From assembly GCF_000237925.1 (NCBI RefSeq), contig NC_031496.1:14396589-14460588 (forward strand): 64,000 nucleotides of DNA. The letters run 5' to 3'. The first letter of the stretch is position 1. Each line of letters opens with the position of its first letter. The stretch is from Schistosoma mansoni. Lineage: Eukaryota; Platyhelminthes; Trematoda; Strigeidida; Schistosomatidae. Made by a program: the position numbers and the translations under genes. The notes beneath the pieces were generated by a model. The model saw only the letters and a program-made list of their open reading frames with translations, was not told the origin of the DNA and ran no database searches. Below, piece after piece: positions 21,926-34,139 of this stretch.

Positions 21926-24900
21926 GTAGCATAATGCATATTAGTCGCTTCAGACAATTTAGAGTTGAAGGTTTGTTAAGAATCGTCTTTCCAACATTGA
22001 GGGTGAGTTAGATCCTGTTGAAACGCTAGCTTATTATTCGTGTGAAAGGTTCCTGTTTAAAGCTCTGAATGACAAGGAAAACATTGAATTCCAAAGTAAT
22101 CCTGTTAAGAAAAGCCGTTTTTGCAAGGGAACGAGGTCAGAGGCTTCAGTACCGAACATTCTGACACCCTACTAGAACAACGCGCAGTCTTCGGAACTGA
22201 TTGAATTATCCTGACGTTAAATCGATTAATTAGACAAAACTTAAGATCATCAAACAGAGGTGACTGAATTTTTACCGTCCTCAGCTTGTTGTACGCAATT
22301 TTTGGTACTACCAAATGCTTTTGTGAAATCTAGATGTTCTACATAAACTCAATCTTGTTTTGAATGTTCATAGTCCATCTATATCTACTGCACTCAGAAG
22401 ATTCTTAAAACAAGTACAACCTATCATGAAAACATACCTTTAGAGTCAAAAGAAATTTATAGACAATGGATGGTCACGTAAGCTGTCATAAACCACATAT
22501 ATCATAGTCTTAACGGGTAATGGAATGAGATTTATCAAGCGGTAGTTCGAGCGCTCTCTGCACTAATCTCTATAAGGGATTTCCATGTGTCAGCTCCCAC
22601 TTGTCTGAGATTATTCCTTGGTTTAAAAGAGCAAACTGAGGGCCCCCACAAGTATGACTATTTTTCTCAGTGTAGCAGAGTGATCATACCCGCCAAGAGA
22701 TACAACCTCGTTTGGATACTGTCGTTTAGATTGCACCAGTCTAGTTCTAACGTTTATTCTCGAGATTCCCTTAAATCTGGAGTAGACGATCTCGTTGACG
22801 TATCCGGGCTCTGTAACACCATCCTTTATGTTGGTTGTAACTCTAGGACTTAATAACCACACGTTTGGGTCTTTGGTTTGTTTAGAGAGGTCTCGTTACG
22901 AAGTAAACACCCATAATCGGCGGCACATCTGTCGATGAGCTTATTCTGGTACTGGTGTCTGTCTTCTTTCAAAGTACTTATGGAGTTATTTCAAAGCTGT
23001 TGGAGCCATCTGTATGTGCTTTCATAACTGAGGTGTTTTTACTCGAACCATCTTTTCAGCTTCAGTAACTTGGTGCTAAAATTCAATACTACTTTAAGTT
23101 GTTTGACACGCAGTTTATGAGACAAACTTGTTTGTAGCACGCATGGCTGTATGCAGCAATAATTTCCATTGACGGTCCACATCAAGCTGAGAACAGTCTG
23201 CTCGCGTATATAGTAGCACCACTTACTCCCATTTTCCTGACTATGAGAAACATAGACATCAGGCAATCCTAGCTCCCGGTCCGTGGTTCAGAAAGATACT
23301 AATGTTTCAGTTATGCCTGTCAGGTGAGAGTTATTGAATTTTCAGGTTCGTACAACTTATCCGTTCTGTTGTTTAACATTGTGACGTTTGTAGATAGGCG
23401 GTTGACGCTCTTCATTTTCAAACGAAATCCTACATCTCATTTTCCGACTGAGGCTTATGTAAGTGGTCAGGAAACCTATTCACCTGAGGACTTGTTACCG
23501 AGTGATCTCTGAGATTCTCAAAAATTTTTATTTCTGCTAAAACACTAGCGAAACGATAGGTTCTGATTTGTTATTTTGTCTCATCATGAAATTATACAGT
23601 TTGTCTGGATGTACATATATTACATCTGACCTACAAAACTTGTTAACACAGAATACCTCTAAAGTGTCAAGTACCATTTTCAACTAACAGAGAGTCACGC
23701 TTGCTGGTCGAGATGAGGTATCTTTATCTTTCTTGGTCATCCGAATCAGTTATTGACTAGGAATGCCCCGAAACTTTAGGGACAATTTTATGGATCTTTA
23801 TTCCCAAACATCATCAGCTGCATCCAAAATGTTTGAAGTGAATGAATATCCCAAAAACATCGCCATATTAAGAGTCGGACGGGTAAAGTCCAAAATACGA
23901 TGCAGTAAGACTCAAAGTTAATTCAAAAATTTTGCCTTATGCTCTGCATGATTACCCATATCAATCCTTACAAACTAACAGCCTTCTCATGAACGAGTAA
24001 TAGTTGTTGCACCAACAGAATCAAATATAACCAAATATTCTAAGTTATTGATGCTATAACTGAAGGATGAACTTGGGCAAGTGACCATAGGAAACATCAT
24101 GCATCATACGGAAGAAAGTGGTCTGAGATAATAGAATAAACTTTGATTTGGTTGGTCTATTTCTGTGTTCAAATCAAATATTTGAAGTTTAGTCGTCACA
24201 ATGATTGTAATGTGAAATGCTATTAAAAAAGGTATGTAACCACCCACAATTGCGTTCACACCAGAGCGCATTCTCTCTGGACTTTAGATACATCCAGTTT
24301 CGGTCTTCTGCCGTAGCTAGAATCAGTGACCAAATAGTCTGTCATTCGTGTTCAGAGGGTTATGGGTTTTATGAACAGGTTCAGTGGAGTACGGATAATT
24401 TCGATTTTTAAGAGTATAATATACCCATGGGCTGAACGATTGGTATTAAATCTTTCACAGATGCACAGTGTTTACTCAAAAGTAATTTTCATTTCCTGGA
24501 GACCTCATTGTATACCATGAACATCTGTCACCTATAACAATCAATTGTCCCAGATGAACAGCTAGAGGAGATAGGACACTTCATAGACGAATAGGAATCT
24601 TCAGAAACTGTCTCTCCGCAAGTTTAGCTTGTGTTCTTGCTGCACTAGAAAAGCATATGAAGCGTTTATGTTTTAAATTTGGTCATTAGATAATATTTTT
24701 AATCTGGAGACGTCTCATGAGCTCACTTTTTATTTAACAAACGTTCGTTCCATCATGTATATAACCTTATTACTCTACTACATATGATCATGTGTTTCCA
24801 CAATGCATTTTGCATTTACATCTGTGTAATATTACCGCGGCTGTCTGGGATTGTTTGCAACTTAATGTCAACGACGTGGTTGAGATCACAAGGATTCTGA

Positions 24901-25732
24901 CTCACTCTGATGTCTGCAACTAAATTGCTTGATATTCCCGTTCGGTTATAAATGAAATACCGATAATAGGGACATCCTTTTGACAAGTTATTAGCTTTTA
25001 ATCTCTCAGCTATTAATTAGTAATGTATAAATTGTCTAAGGGATGTTTGTTAATTGCACAGTACAGAAACCCAATTGTTGAGACAATTTGAGTAGTTTGT
25101 GTTCATATTTATTTTTATAGAGTACTACCAATAACTAATAAGTAACAGAGATTTTACCTTTTGATGCGTTTATGAGTTGGTAATATAATTGTCGATACTA
25201 TCGTGAAAACACGTGGATACATAATTGGGAATCAGGTTGAGAACTATTCGAACCTTAACTAATATAATTCTATTATAATTCTATGTCCCTTTGGAAAATA
25301 TTTTGAAGAATACACAGTATATCTGAACGAATGGACCACTATTAACTTTTACAGATTATATTAACAAGACAACCCTGCTGGGAATGCACACTGTGAACCA
25401 GTATATGTTGTAACCTGTAGATCATGCCTGTAAAAATGGCGTCTACTTGCCCTTGCAGAAATATATTATCATTATCATTTGAAAAAACATTCTTCATTTT
25501 ACCATAGCAGCAGAAGCTTTGCTTATGCTAAAGTAGTTTGTATGTTAAGTTAACTCTCAACCTTATTTTCATCCAGTCGGCCATTAACTATGAGGACAGA
25601 AACCCTGAAACTAAGGAAACCTAGTGCAAAGAGGTTGAAATCCGCCATTTTTTCTTCACGAGATATGTGAGTGAAACGTTCGGTCAAAGTTCGCTCTTCA
25701 TTATCTCTATTTATGACATTGAGTATTTGCTA
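21926..25732. other. Long stretch without recognisable gene
   Basis: Mixed base composition with short frames that show no domain on either strand. It is probably decayed repeat DNA, since it resembles the surrounding repeat-rich sequence more than the AT-rich intergenic parts. I could not assign any family. Confidence 0.4.
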
Positions 25733-25884
25733 GACCCGAACTAAGGTTCCGACTGAATAATAACTACCTGGGTAGTTTAGACACACACTATTGCTCAGTT
25801 GAAAGCAAAACAAGGGGATTGGGAAAATAACGAGTGTCTAAACTACCTAGACAGTTATTCCTCAGCCAAAATTTGGTTTAGATC
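25733..25884. mobile_element. Palindromic MITE, copy 1 (152 bp)
   Basis: The unit begins GACCCGAACTAAGGTTC and ends with the imperfect reverse complement (ggtttagatc). About 52-bp terminal inverted repeats include the strong inner arms 'gtagtttagacac' and 'gtgtctaaactac'. The centre is about 48 bp. It is the same length as copy 2 at 27259-27410 and lies in inverse orientation to it. It is flanked by TA on both sides. Too short to code, so a non-autonomous DNA transposon. Confidence 0.75.
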
Positions 25885-26745
25885 TAACAGTTTTAAGCAA
25901 AAATTACCGTTCTGTTATTCAACCAATAATTGTTCTCCCAGTAATCGATCGAGCGCCCCAAAAAATAAATGTTACTCGACCCTTTCTGGATAGATCACGT
26001 AAAATTCCATTTCAAAGATAATATTTTGTCGTTTCATGATAAGTCTCGCTGATTGAACCCTATATTCGGATCTCAAGCAAGTCTCGTAACCCCCAAGCTA
26101 AATCTATACAGCGACTTGAACACGAGAGAAAAGGCGCAAAATAAATGAGAAGCACTTTACTCCAAAGGTTCATTTATATACAGAAAATATAGGGTTTTTA
26201 TAGTATTTTAGAAGTCCTTGGGTTTTCCTGAAAATTCTGGAATACTACTAAACATAGTAGCAGTGTATTATTCAGCCAATCAGAACCTTTACATGTGAAT
26301 TTTCATTTTCGCGGTATTTTTAGCAAAGCTTCTAATCAAACGCCGATTGGATAAAATGCTTCTTAATGTTTCCTGAGCTTGTCATGTCGATTGCGAGAAA
26401 TTTTCAGGATCATCCTAACATTTTCTAACAAAGTGTTTCCAATTCTGAAAAAGTGCTTCAATTCACAATGAAAATGCACAATGCCGATCAACTCAAGCAG
26501 CACAATCAAAAGGGGGAACAATCAATATGGCAGCCACCAAGATGAAGTATCAACTAAAAGAACTTAAATGCAGTTCCAGTAGAAACATATAAACTCAGTG
26601 AAGGCGAAAGAAAACTGAAAAGAACTATTATAAAATAGAATATTACTGTCTCAAATGGCATCAAAAAGACTAACAAAATGTACAACTAAAGAAACCAATA
26701 AGAACAAGTTGCAAATGTATAAGTGGACAGATTTTCATACACAAA
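25885..26745. other. Sequence between the MITEs, left part
   Basis: No gene is recognisable. It may be further decayed sequence belonging to the Bel/Pao fossil that follows, but no motif supports that. Confidence 0.35.
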
Positions 26746-26749
26746 ACCT

Positions 26750-27110
26750 TCAAAATGGATCCTTCAGCAGCCCACATAATCCCTGCATACTTAACAAGAC
26801 ACTTCGATACTTTTGGTCACGGTTCATTCTATAGCATAGTCCACACCATAGGAACGAGTAGGAATTACAGCAGTACTCCTACATTTACTATCCTAATCTT
26901 TCCGTCTGTATCTATTTCACAGCCTTCAACTACTCCTAAAGGCCACCTTCCACGGGTCAAAATGTCTGAAGCCACGATTACCACATCTCCTGGAAATCGC
27001 GATATTCAAATAACCATTTTTGATTTATTTGTAGGGACGGTAAATATTCCCTTAGCCACCTTCTCCAAAACATGTTTGATAGATAATTAACCTGTTTCCA
27101 ACATTTTCTT
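26750..27110 (-). mobile_element. Bel/Pao retrotransposon fossil (C-terminal piece)
   Basis: On the minus strand, segments match the conserved C-terminal region that follows integrase in Bel/Pao Pol proteins: [14 protein letters not shown] in one piece, and [20 protein letters not shown] with the typical following DTDGKIR in another. Schistosomes are known to carry Bel/Pao families. The fossil is broken and short, with no LTR recognised, and looks old. The plus-strand open frame over the same bases is a shadow. Confidence 0.75.
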
Positions 27111-27258
27111 CCCCCACGAAATAATGTCGGATCCTCAAGTCCTTGCTTTTTATCTAAACTAATATTTTTTACTTCATCTGCTATTGAATCACTACAAGAG
27201 TCACTATCATGGTCAGGTCAGGCAACTTCGAGCAATCGGTATTTGTTTAGAATTGTTA

Positions 27259-27410
27259 GATCCAAACCAAAGTTTGGCTGAGGAATAACTATCTGTGTAG
27301 TTTAGACACGCGTTATTTTCCCAATCCCCTTGTTTTGCTTTCAACTGAGCAATAGTGTGTGTCTAAACTACCCAGGTAGTTATTATTCAACCTGAACCTT
27401 AGTTCGGATC
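27259..27410. mobile_element. Palindromic MITE, copy 2 (152 bp)
   Basis: Begins GATCC and ends GGATC with ~52-bp terminal inverted repeats. It is flanked on both sides by TTA (27256-27258 and 27411-27413), a 3-bp TWA duplication as made by PIF/Harbinger transposases. It is nearly identical to copy 1, including the central 'gcaaaacaaggggattggga' block on the opposite strand. The superfamily call is an inference from the duplication only. Confidence 0.75.
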
Positions 27411-27413
27411 TTA

Positions 27414-28635
27414 CAGATTTAACTATACACAGCTCCCTTTGCACAGTAATAATCGCTCCTTCTCGAATAAGGTACCAGTTTATAAGTTTTAGTGAAGATT
27501 TTATTGTACAGTGTGAAAAATGTGAGCTAGAAGTAAACTGGTTCTTCTCCTACTGGAATTTCGGACTTAAATAGTAGAACACTGTCAACATAACGTTGTA
27601 TGTGCGTATACGTTTGGTTTGTATTAGGTTGTGTTTCGGTGTGAACTAAATGCGTGCTTAAATTCTGCCACTTATCATCCAACCTGAACACCTTCTTGAA
27701 GTACGGATTTGACAGTTTTCAGCATTTTTGTTTTTACCCACTTAGCTGATCTTAGCATATCTGCTTTACATTTAAGGAAAGACTTGTGATTTCATTCATT
27801 AGAACCGGTTTCGCATACGTTAGGTACAATACACTGAACATATCTTTACTCATGTTCAGGAATTCTTTGTGTTCGTTTTTGAGGCCTATATTTGCTATGA
27901 ATCCCAAATCTTTATAATCAGTAAGCTTAGGTAAAGACACATCGACTGTTATGTAGCAACGTACGCTTTTGTAATGGCCAATCAGTATAACCTTAATTTC
28001 ACTAGAATTCACCTATAGTCTTAATCACTTCCTCTATTTGACAGAGCAAACCAAGTTTACAAATGGTTTATCATGGATTTACGCCTTCTGTAGAATCTTT
28101 ATCATTTATAAGAGGCCTAATCCAGTGTGCAACTTTACAACTAATTCATAAACCTGTCGTCACTCTAGAACACGTATAAGAGACCAAACTGAATGCCCTT
28201 CTGGGATCCATTGGAGTAAAACCGATTGAGGTGTTTTCGTTTTGACTTTCTTTCTGTACTTAAGGCTGAGGATAGTAGGTTAGTTGGCGTGTATTAATCC
28301 TGAAGGCACATCTTTCATTGGGGATCTGTTTTTTCTTGAAGGTGATACGTCACTGTGCTCTACACGAGTCCTCCATCAGACTGAAGCATTTCTACGTTTG
28401 AGGGCAGAACACTAATCATGAAACAGTCTATCGAAAATCATTAGGGTCAAGAATAACCCATTCAAATTATTCACTTGCATGACATGGACTGATTCATATG
28501 ACAGTAGTTCATACTGATTCTCAAGCCTATTCTTACCGATAAATTCCATCAGTAATATCATGTTTGCCACATACAGAAATAATTATCGGCACACTACTTG
28601 GATATGACTAATGGGTAATCCGTGATAGGTATTTG
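27414..28635. other. Intergenic DNA, nothing recognised
   Basis: No coding domain or known repeat is visible; the only longer minus-strand frame (27752-28012) resembles nothing I know. Confidence 0.4.
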
Positions 28636-28720
28636 TAACAGCTCAGGTTGGTTGGTTAAGAGTTGACCCCAAACAACCAAGCATATGCTAAAACAGTATT
28701 GTTCAAGTATTCATTCACAT
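28636..28720 (+). repeat. Repeat family X, partial copy
   Basis: The 85 bases from 'gtaacagctcaggttggttg' to 'caagtattcattcac' are repeated at 28883-28968 with essentially no difference. This copy then diverges abruptly, so it is a recent partial duplication. The intervening 160 bases are not shared. Confidence 0.85.
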
Positions 28721-28882
28721 CCATGGACTATCGTTGAAAGCGTTAGTCGTAACTGATTGTAAGTCAAATAGTGAGCGAGTTGATAATTTCGCCTTGGGAT
28801 GAGAAATAGAACTAAGGTGTTTTCGATAGATAGGTTAATCGAATCGACGTTCCTACGGAAGTCGATTCTAGGGGGAAGCTAA

Positions 28883-29160
28883 TGTAACAGCTCAGGTTGG
28901 TTGGTTAAGAGTTGACCCCAAACAACCAAGCATATGCTAAAACAGTATTGTTCAAGTATTCATTCACTTATTTACTTTTTGTAAGCGTTATATTCCCTAT
29001 TATCTTATATTGAATGTTGAGAGCCTTTGTTTGTCTGAACAGATAATCCCACGCTCCACTGTGACTGCGCGAAGATCGAAATAAAGACCTATTCACTACT
29101 TCTCTGGTTTCTTCTATCAATAGCACGAGGGTTACCTATAGGCACGAAATATTCACCGCG
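28883..29160 (+). repeat. Repeat family X, longer copy
   Basis: The longest copy of the family in this window. It matches 17145-17415 over its length with moderate divergence, and the first 85 bases match 28636-28720 almost exactly. No coding motif. Confidence 0.75.
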
Positions 29161-29164
29161 AGGT

Positions 29165-30274
29165 GACTTCGACGTAGGCCAGGTCATGCCATTCCCATTC
29201 AACTTGATTAGACCACAACTATCCACTTAAATCATCTACATTAGTGATTAGCACACTTTTTCAGGTGGAAATCTCCAGTCACCAGTCACTGAGTGAAATA
29301 AACGGAGTTTCACTTTGAGTTTATTCGGTCAAGGTTTTTAAACCTCATTGCTGGGGCCGGTGAGATGACTATCCTGAAGATGCCGCAGGTATTTGGAGTT
29401 TGACAACACTAACTGGCAACACCTATAGTTGAGTCGTACTCATCCAGTGAAATCGAAAGTCAGAAGCGAGGAGGTTTGAAGATATATTTGATAGGTTATC
29501 AATATATCGAGAAGTGACTGATCGAAGCTGGCTAGCGATTGTAGAAGTAGAGCACGGCGTTCCCACTCGTGATCCGGTGCGGATGCGTGACCGATCACTT
29601 TCTGTTAGGTGAATCCATTAACACTAATGTGATCAGCGTCACATATCGAAGACTTACAGAGCTATCGATTTTGGGGATTTATTTAACGTGGCACTCCACT
29701 TTCAACTTTCTATTGCATTTGACTGCAGAAGAAGTTGCTTACCTGTTATTCCACATCTGCGACACTCCCCAGTAAGCCATATGCAAAAGAGCTTGACGAA
29801 TAGCATATTGAAATCTATGAATACAGCCTAAATAGTCAAATTATCTTCTTCGGTCTCCCTCCGGTCTTCTCTTAACATCAGTAGATTGATCAAACAGAAA
29901 CATCTATTCCTACATTTTAATTGGTGAATAATGGTTATTTCTAATCTCGTAATGCAAGACGAGAAAAAAATGTCACGAAAGAACTAGAAATATAAGTCAA
30001 TAATCAGTTTATATTATTCGACAACCTATATTAGACATTGTTAAAATGTAGGGGTAGTTTAAAGTATAACGTTGTGACACGTTTGTGACCTTTCCCGTTT
30101 GAAGGTCTAGTTTGGACCGTCCACTTTCCTTAAACCTCATTTATACTGCTACTAGTTGTTGTAAATTGCGACATCACGGAATGTAAGTATGCTTTCTAGC
30201 ATATTGAGCTTCTCGTCATAGTTTATTCTTGTTTTACTTGAAGTTCCTATACTTCTACTAGGACTCAACAAAAA
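29165..30274. other. Upstream region of the endosulfine gene
   Basis: No gene is recognisable. The last few hundred bases presumably hold the ENSA promoter and 5' untranslated region. A 'cttctactag' pyrimidine-rich AG ends at about 30261, just before the start codon, and could act as a 5'-UTR or trans-splice acceptor site (trans-splicing occurs in schistosomes), but this is speculation. Confidence 0.4.
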
Positions 30275-30313
30275 ATGGCCTCGATTGATGCTGCTGATAA
30301 AAGTGAAATTAAG
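30275..30313 (+). CDS. ENSA: ENSA exon 1
   Basis: ATG at 30275, encoding MASIDAADKSEIK, then the donor GTTTGT at 30314. It is followed by a 39-nt intron (30314-30352) ending in a pyrimidine-rich TCCTCTTACAG. Confidence 0.9.
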
Positions 30314-32363
30314 GTTTGTATAGACGATAATTAAGCATTTTTCCTCTTACAGAAAGAGTCGGAAAAGCTTCGTGCCAAATACCCTGGTTTGGTTAACAAT
30401 GCATCGTCATTGCTACATCGACGGCTAAGTAAAAATGTAAGTATAAGCTGTCATTTAACAGTCATTATAACTTTAAAAAGAATTTGTAAGCCTAAATTTA
30501 ATTGGAAGTGTTGAAACCCAAAATTTCTAAGTTCTCGTTAATACAGAGCATACTACTTACACTTATGCTTAATTAAAAGAGCAGATTATATAGTAAAATG
30601 GGTGGGTTTCAGCCAAATGCAGGAAGTCCTTCCTTTTTATCTTCACATGCTTGCCTGTGCTAATATTTAAAGCAAATATACTTTGCCTGAGGTGTGCGGC
30701 TTTTCATTGGAATGTGTTATAGTGCTGGACAGATTTAGATATCCAGTGGATAATTTCGATGGGTGGATTCCTAACTTGATACGAGTTGGAGTCACTTACA
30801 ATAGTTTTAGATTCGGGCTTGTACATTAATGACAGGTGGTTGAAGGACTCTTTGTTTTTACCGGTACGGGTTTGTATGACCTGTCTTCTCTTGATGAACT
30901 CAAACTAACACTACTTCTACTAGAAGGTTCTACGGCCTGGTATCTGGATATACAAAGCCTCTCTCCACCGAAAACCAGTTGCTTATGTTCTCTGGAGCCA
31001 ACCTGTATTGTTGTGTGAGTTTTTATGACCTAGTTGAGAGAGAATATATATGGTTCGAAATGACTTCAGGTCATGGCTGAGTCATATTGATCTATGACAG
31101 CATAATGTGAATAGATCTAACTTCGGGAACCGTTCATCTGAAGGCAATGTTAGTTGTATGGCTATCGGTATTCTAAACTTTGTACGAATTTTGAGTTAAC
31201 TTCCACACAGGGACTTGCACTCTTAGCAGTTGTTTAGTTTGGGTTTCGCTAGCTCTGTGTAGTGTGGTGTACATATTTTCATCGAAATCCATGGAAGTCT
31301 TCAATGTCCATGGTGTTCTAAACATTTTAGCCGCGACTGAATAGCAGTGGATCATTCTTTAAATCACAGGTCTCTTACTTCGTAACCTTTTAGTTCTTTT
31401 ATTCATATCACTTGTTCTTTCTGGTTACCCATTATATCCACCCACTAATACTAGTGTATATTTCCATTCCCTTAGTCTTCCTGTTGGTCTTCGTGGCGTT
31501 TCATTGTTGTGCTTTAGATTGATATGTAGGTTTTCAACCATGTTTTCAGCTTCCATGTTTGTCAAATTATTTTTTCCTTATTTGATTTCGAAGTGCAATT
31601 TTTTCCATAGTATTCAGACCGGTTTTAAGTGTCATCTTATACTTACTGCTTGAGTTAAGTCCCATTAAGCAACACTTGCTGCGTTCCAGAGGTGTCTTCT
31701 ATACCAATCAGTAAGACATTGCTATTCACTAACCGTCTAGGATTCTTACTATACTTTGTCTGATACTCCTAACTTTTATTTCTACTTTTTACACTTGATT
31801 TTACTTTCAGAAAAGTTCCATGACTTCGTGTTCTAACGTGTTTCTCGGTTGTTAGACGGGTTGCCACTATTTCCATTAACTTAGTCTACATATTTAAAAA
31901 TCTGCTATAGAATATTTTGAATTAATAGACGCTACATTAAGTGATGTATTCGAACGTATTTTGTTATAAGTTGCGAAGACAAATAAATCCTATTTATTCA
32001 ATAGTTCAGCATCCAGTTTTTTAAGATAAAGTTAGAATTACGTCTATTTTTCTAACTCCAATCTGATCTATTACTTTGTTTATGTAGGTGAAATATTTCG
32101 ATTCTGGCGATTATAATATGGCTAAGTCGAGGCCACTAATGAAGGATTCCTTTCCCTCAGGTAATTTGGATTCACCGACGGGGGATACTATTCCAACTGT
32201 GGATAATATATCTATTCTACGAAGTAAAAGTATTTCGTTGCAAAACAATACCACTGTATCACCACAATCAACAACAGCATGTACAACACCAACAAGCACT
32301 TCAACTGCAACAACTACATGCAGTTATATAACTATACCAGCTCGTACACAAGTTGCTAAATAA
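30275..32363 (+). CDS. ENSA: Alpha-endosulfine / ARPP-19 (132 aa, three exons)
   Basis: Small cytoplasmic inhibitor of PP2A-B55. In the known pathway Greatwall (MASTL) phosphorylates the Ser of FDSGDYNM and the phosphoprotein blocks PP2A-B55 during mitosis. Coding exons are 30275-30313, 30353-30436 and 32088-32363, giving 13+28+91 residues. All junctions are phase 0 with GT-AG borders. The conserved block runs through LRAKYPGL (residues ~20-27), a short HRRLSKN segment and KYFDSGDYNMAKS, with the Greatwall site at Ser47. A second basic Ser site, RSKS (Arg86-Ser89), sits where vertebrate ENSA has its C-terminal PKA site. The tail is Thr/Ser-rich and lineage-specific. Intron 1 is only 39 nt and intron 2 is 1651 nt. 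The gene is complete, and the family call is very secure. Confidence 0.96.
30353..30436 (+). CDS. ENSA: ENSA exon 2
   Basis: 28 codons, starting KESEKLRAKYPGL and ending RRLSKN; donor GTAAGT at 30437. Confidence 0.93.
30437..32087 (+). other. ENSA intron 2
   Basis: A 1651-nt intron with GTAAGT donor and TAG acceptor. The short frames in it have no domain and no repeat landmark from elsewhere in the window recurs. Confidence 0.8.
32088..32363 (+). CDS. ENSA: ENSA exon 3
   Basis: Acceptor TTTATGTAG at 32079-32087. The exon starts with the codon GTG (Val) and reads VKYFDSGDYNMAKS. It ends in TAA at 32361-32363. Confidence 0.95.
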   Translation: MKYFDSGDYNMAKSRPLMKDSFPSGNLDSPTGDTIPTVDNISILRSKSISLQNNTTVSPQSTTACTTPTSTSTATTTCSYITIPARTQVAK

Positions 32364-33610
32364 TCGTTTGTAAATGTACATCCCGATTTTTAATACCTCA
32401 TCGTTCCATATTTGATTAAACTTGGTTACATAGTCTTTCACATGATTAATGACAAGGATTTTGATATTTATAATAACGCTAAAGGATTACCGTGTTAATA
32501 ATAATGACGTTACCAATAATATAATCCTCTTCCATGTATAATTCAGCTTCCATAATATGCTTTATAAATTATTTTTGCATTCGTAATATATTTGAATTTA
32601 TAACATGTACTAGATAGTTATTTTTTGATGGGATTGTTTTGTTTAAATGTAACTGATGTAATGAAATCGACACTTTCACAATAGATTTTCATCAACGTCG
32701 TTGCTGTTATGAAGAAGTTTATGATTTGCAATGACGAACGACTAAGGGTTTTGCAATGAATGAAAGCAATACTGATCGATGGATGAAATATTGAGATCTA
32801 GCGAAGTGATGGGCGTTCACAAGATCAGATTATCAACACAACCCTCGTTGATGGACTTACGTCACAGACAAGGTCACTTGCCAGAAAGGTAGATTCTTAT
32901 CTAATAAAATAATATGCTTGTAACACAACAATAAATATGACTAGATGTTCTAAGTTATTAGAGGATAGCGGTTTTGTGAGTCACTGGCTTCCCAGCAATT
33001 GAGGCTTGATTGTTAGATTTATTCCCAGCTCGTCATATCATTGTAGTACACTTTCGTCTGTGTGATAGTTTTTGCTTCTATTGAGAATTAGATTATCTTA
33101 AGCTGATAGTTTCTGGATTTTAATGGTTTGAATTTGACTGACATTTAGGGGCGAAAAAGTATGGGTCAGTTGTGTTAAGTTTGAGACTTTAACAATAAAC
33201 TTCCCCTTATCTTTTGAGTTTAGAAAGTTATTTATCTCTAACTACATTTTCACAACACTGCCAAGTCAAAATCCGAAGGCTGACTACTAACATTATTGTT
33301 CTTGAATATCGGTTAGCATTTAACGTTGGTGATATTGTTTACTTAACATCTGAAGTAAACGTATCACTGCTTTTTAACAAATATAATGTCCCATCAGAGA
33401 AGATTCTCTTGTCGGTAAGAATGTGATGTCCAGATATATGCAGGTGAATTGTAAGGTTTTAGGCTACTATTAAGTTTATTGGCAGTGTAGAAGAGTTGGT
33501 TTGAAAATTCTGGTCTATTTACATGATACAATTCGACCAATCTGATAGGACATTCAGTTGTCAAGTCACTAAGTACAAAGCGTATATAGTGTGTTATTGT
33601 TCCTATTTCA
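32364..33610. other. ENSA 3' flank and intergenic DNA
   Basis: AT-rich sequence expected to hold the ENSA 3' UTR, with AATAAT/ATTAAA-like hexamers between 32410 and 32530. Nothing else is recognised up to the LINE derivative. Confidence 0.5.
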
Positions 33611-33613
33611 AAA

Positions 33614-34135
33614 AAGCCCCCAAATGCCCTGGTACGGTCGAGAGTGCGGAGAGTTTGCTCGCCCTCTAGAAATGCCCTCACATGACCACGCGTATACAGT
33701 CACTATCAGGGAAAGCACTATTCACTGCCTTCTCGTGGCCAGGGTGTTGCTTACGGAATCGAGAGGACAAAAGGTGAATGTCCGGCGTTTTGACTGGGTT
33801 GGTGGATACGGAGGTTCCACCTAGGAGAGTTGGAGAACCCTGATTCCAAACCAGTGGTGCACATGGGCTCCAGTATCCTGAGGGAACACATAGCGTATGA
33901 ATCAATCTTTGGTCCTCGGCTATCATGGGACTACATCTCCTCACGATGCTCCACTGCCTTGTGGATCAGACCTTTAGGTCAAAGGCTCGGGGTTTGGACC
34001 CCCAAGAAAACCACCTGCTTCATTTCAGGCAGTATCACAGCCCTCACACAAATCAAACAAGATTTGTGTGGCGCATATATATGTGGTGCCCCTTTGTACC
34101 AATATTTATGTGTTCAAATAAATAAGATTGAAAAA
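33614..34135 (+). mobile_element. RTE-LINE deletion derivative, full-length copy
   Basis: Starts 'gcccccaaatgccctggtac', the same 5' end as the full-length LINE at 41479. It follows that LINE's 5' UTR for about 430 bases, then passes directly into the LINE 3' terminus ('gtgtggcgcatatatatgtg', 'tttgtaccaatatttatgtg', AAATAAATAA tail). No ORF sequence is present. Frames within it are artefacts of the UTR. Confidence 0.85.
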
Positions 34136-34139
34136 TAAT

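Noticed and set aside
26755-27090. 111-aa plus-strand frame
   Set aside because: It is antisense to the recognisable Bel/Pao C-terminal motifs on the minus strand.
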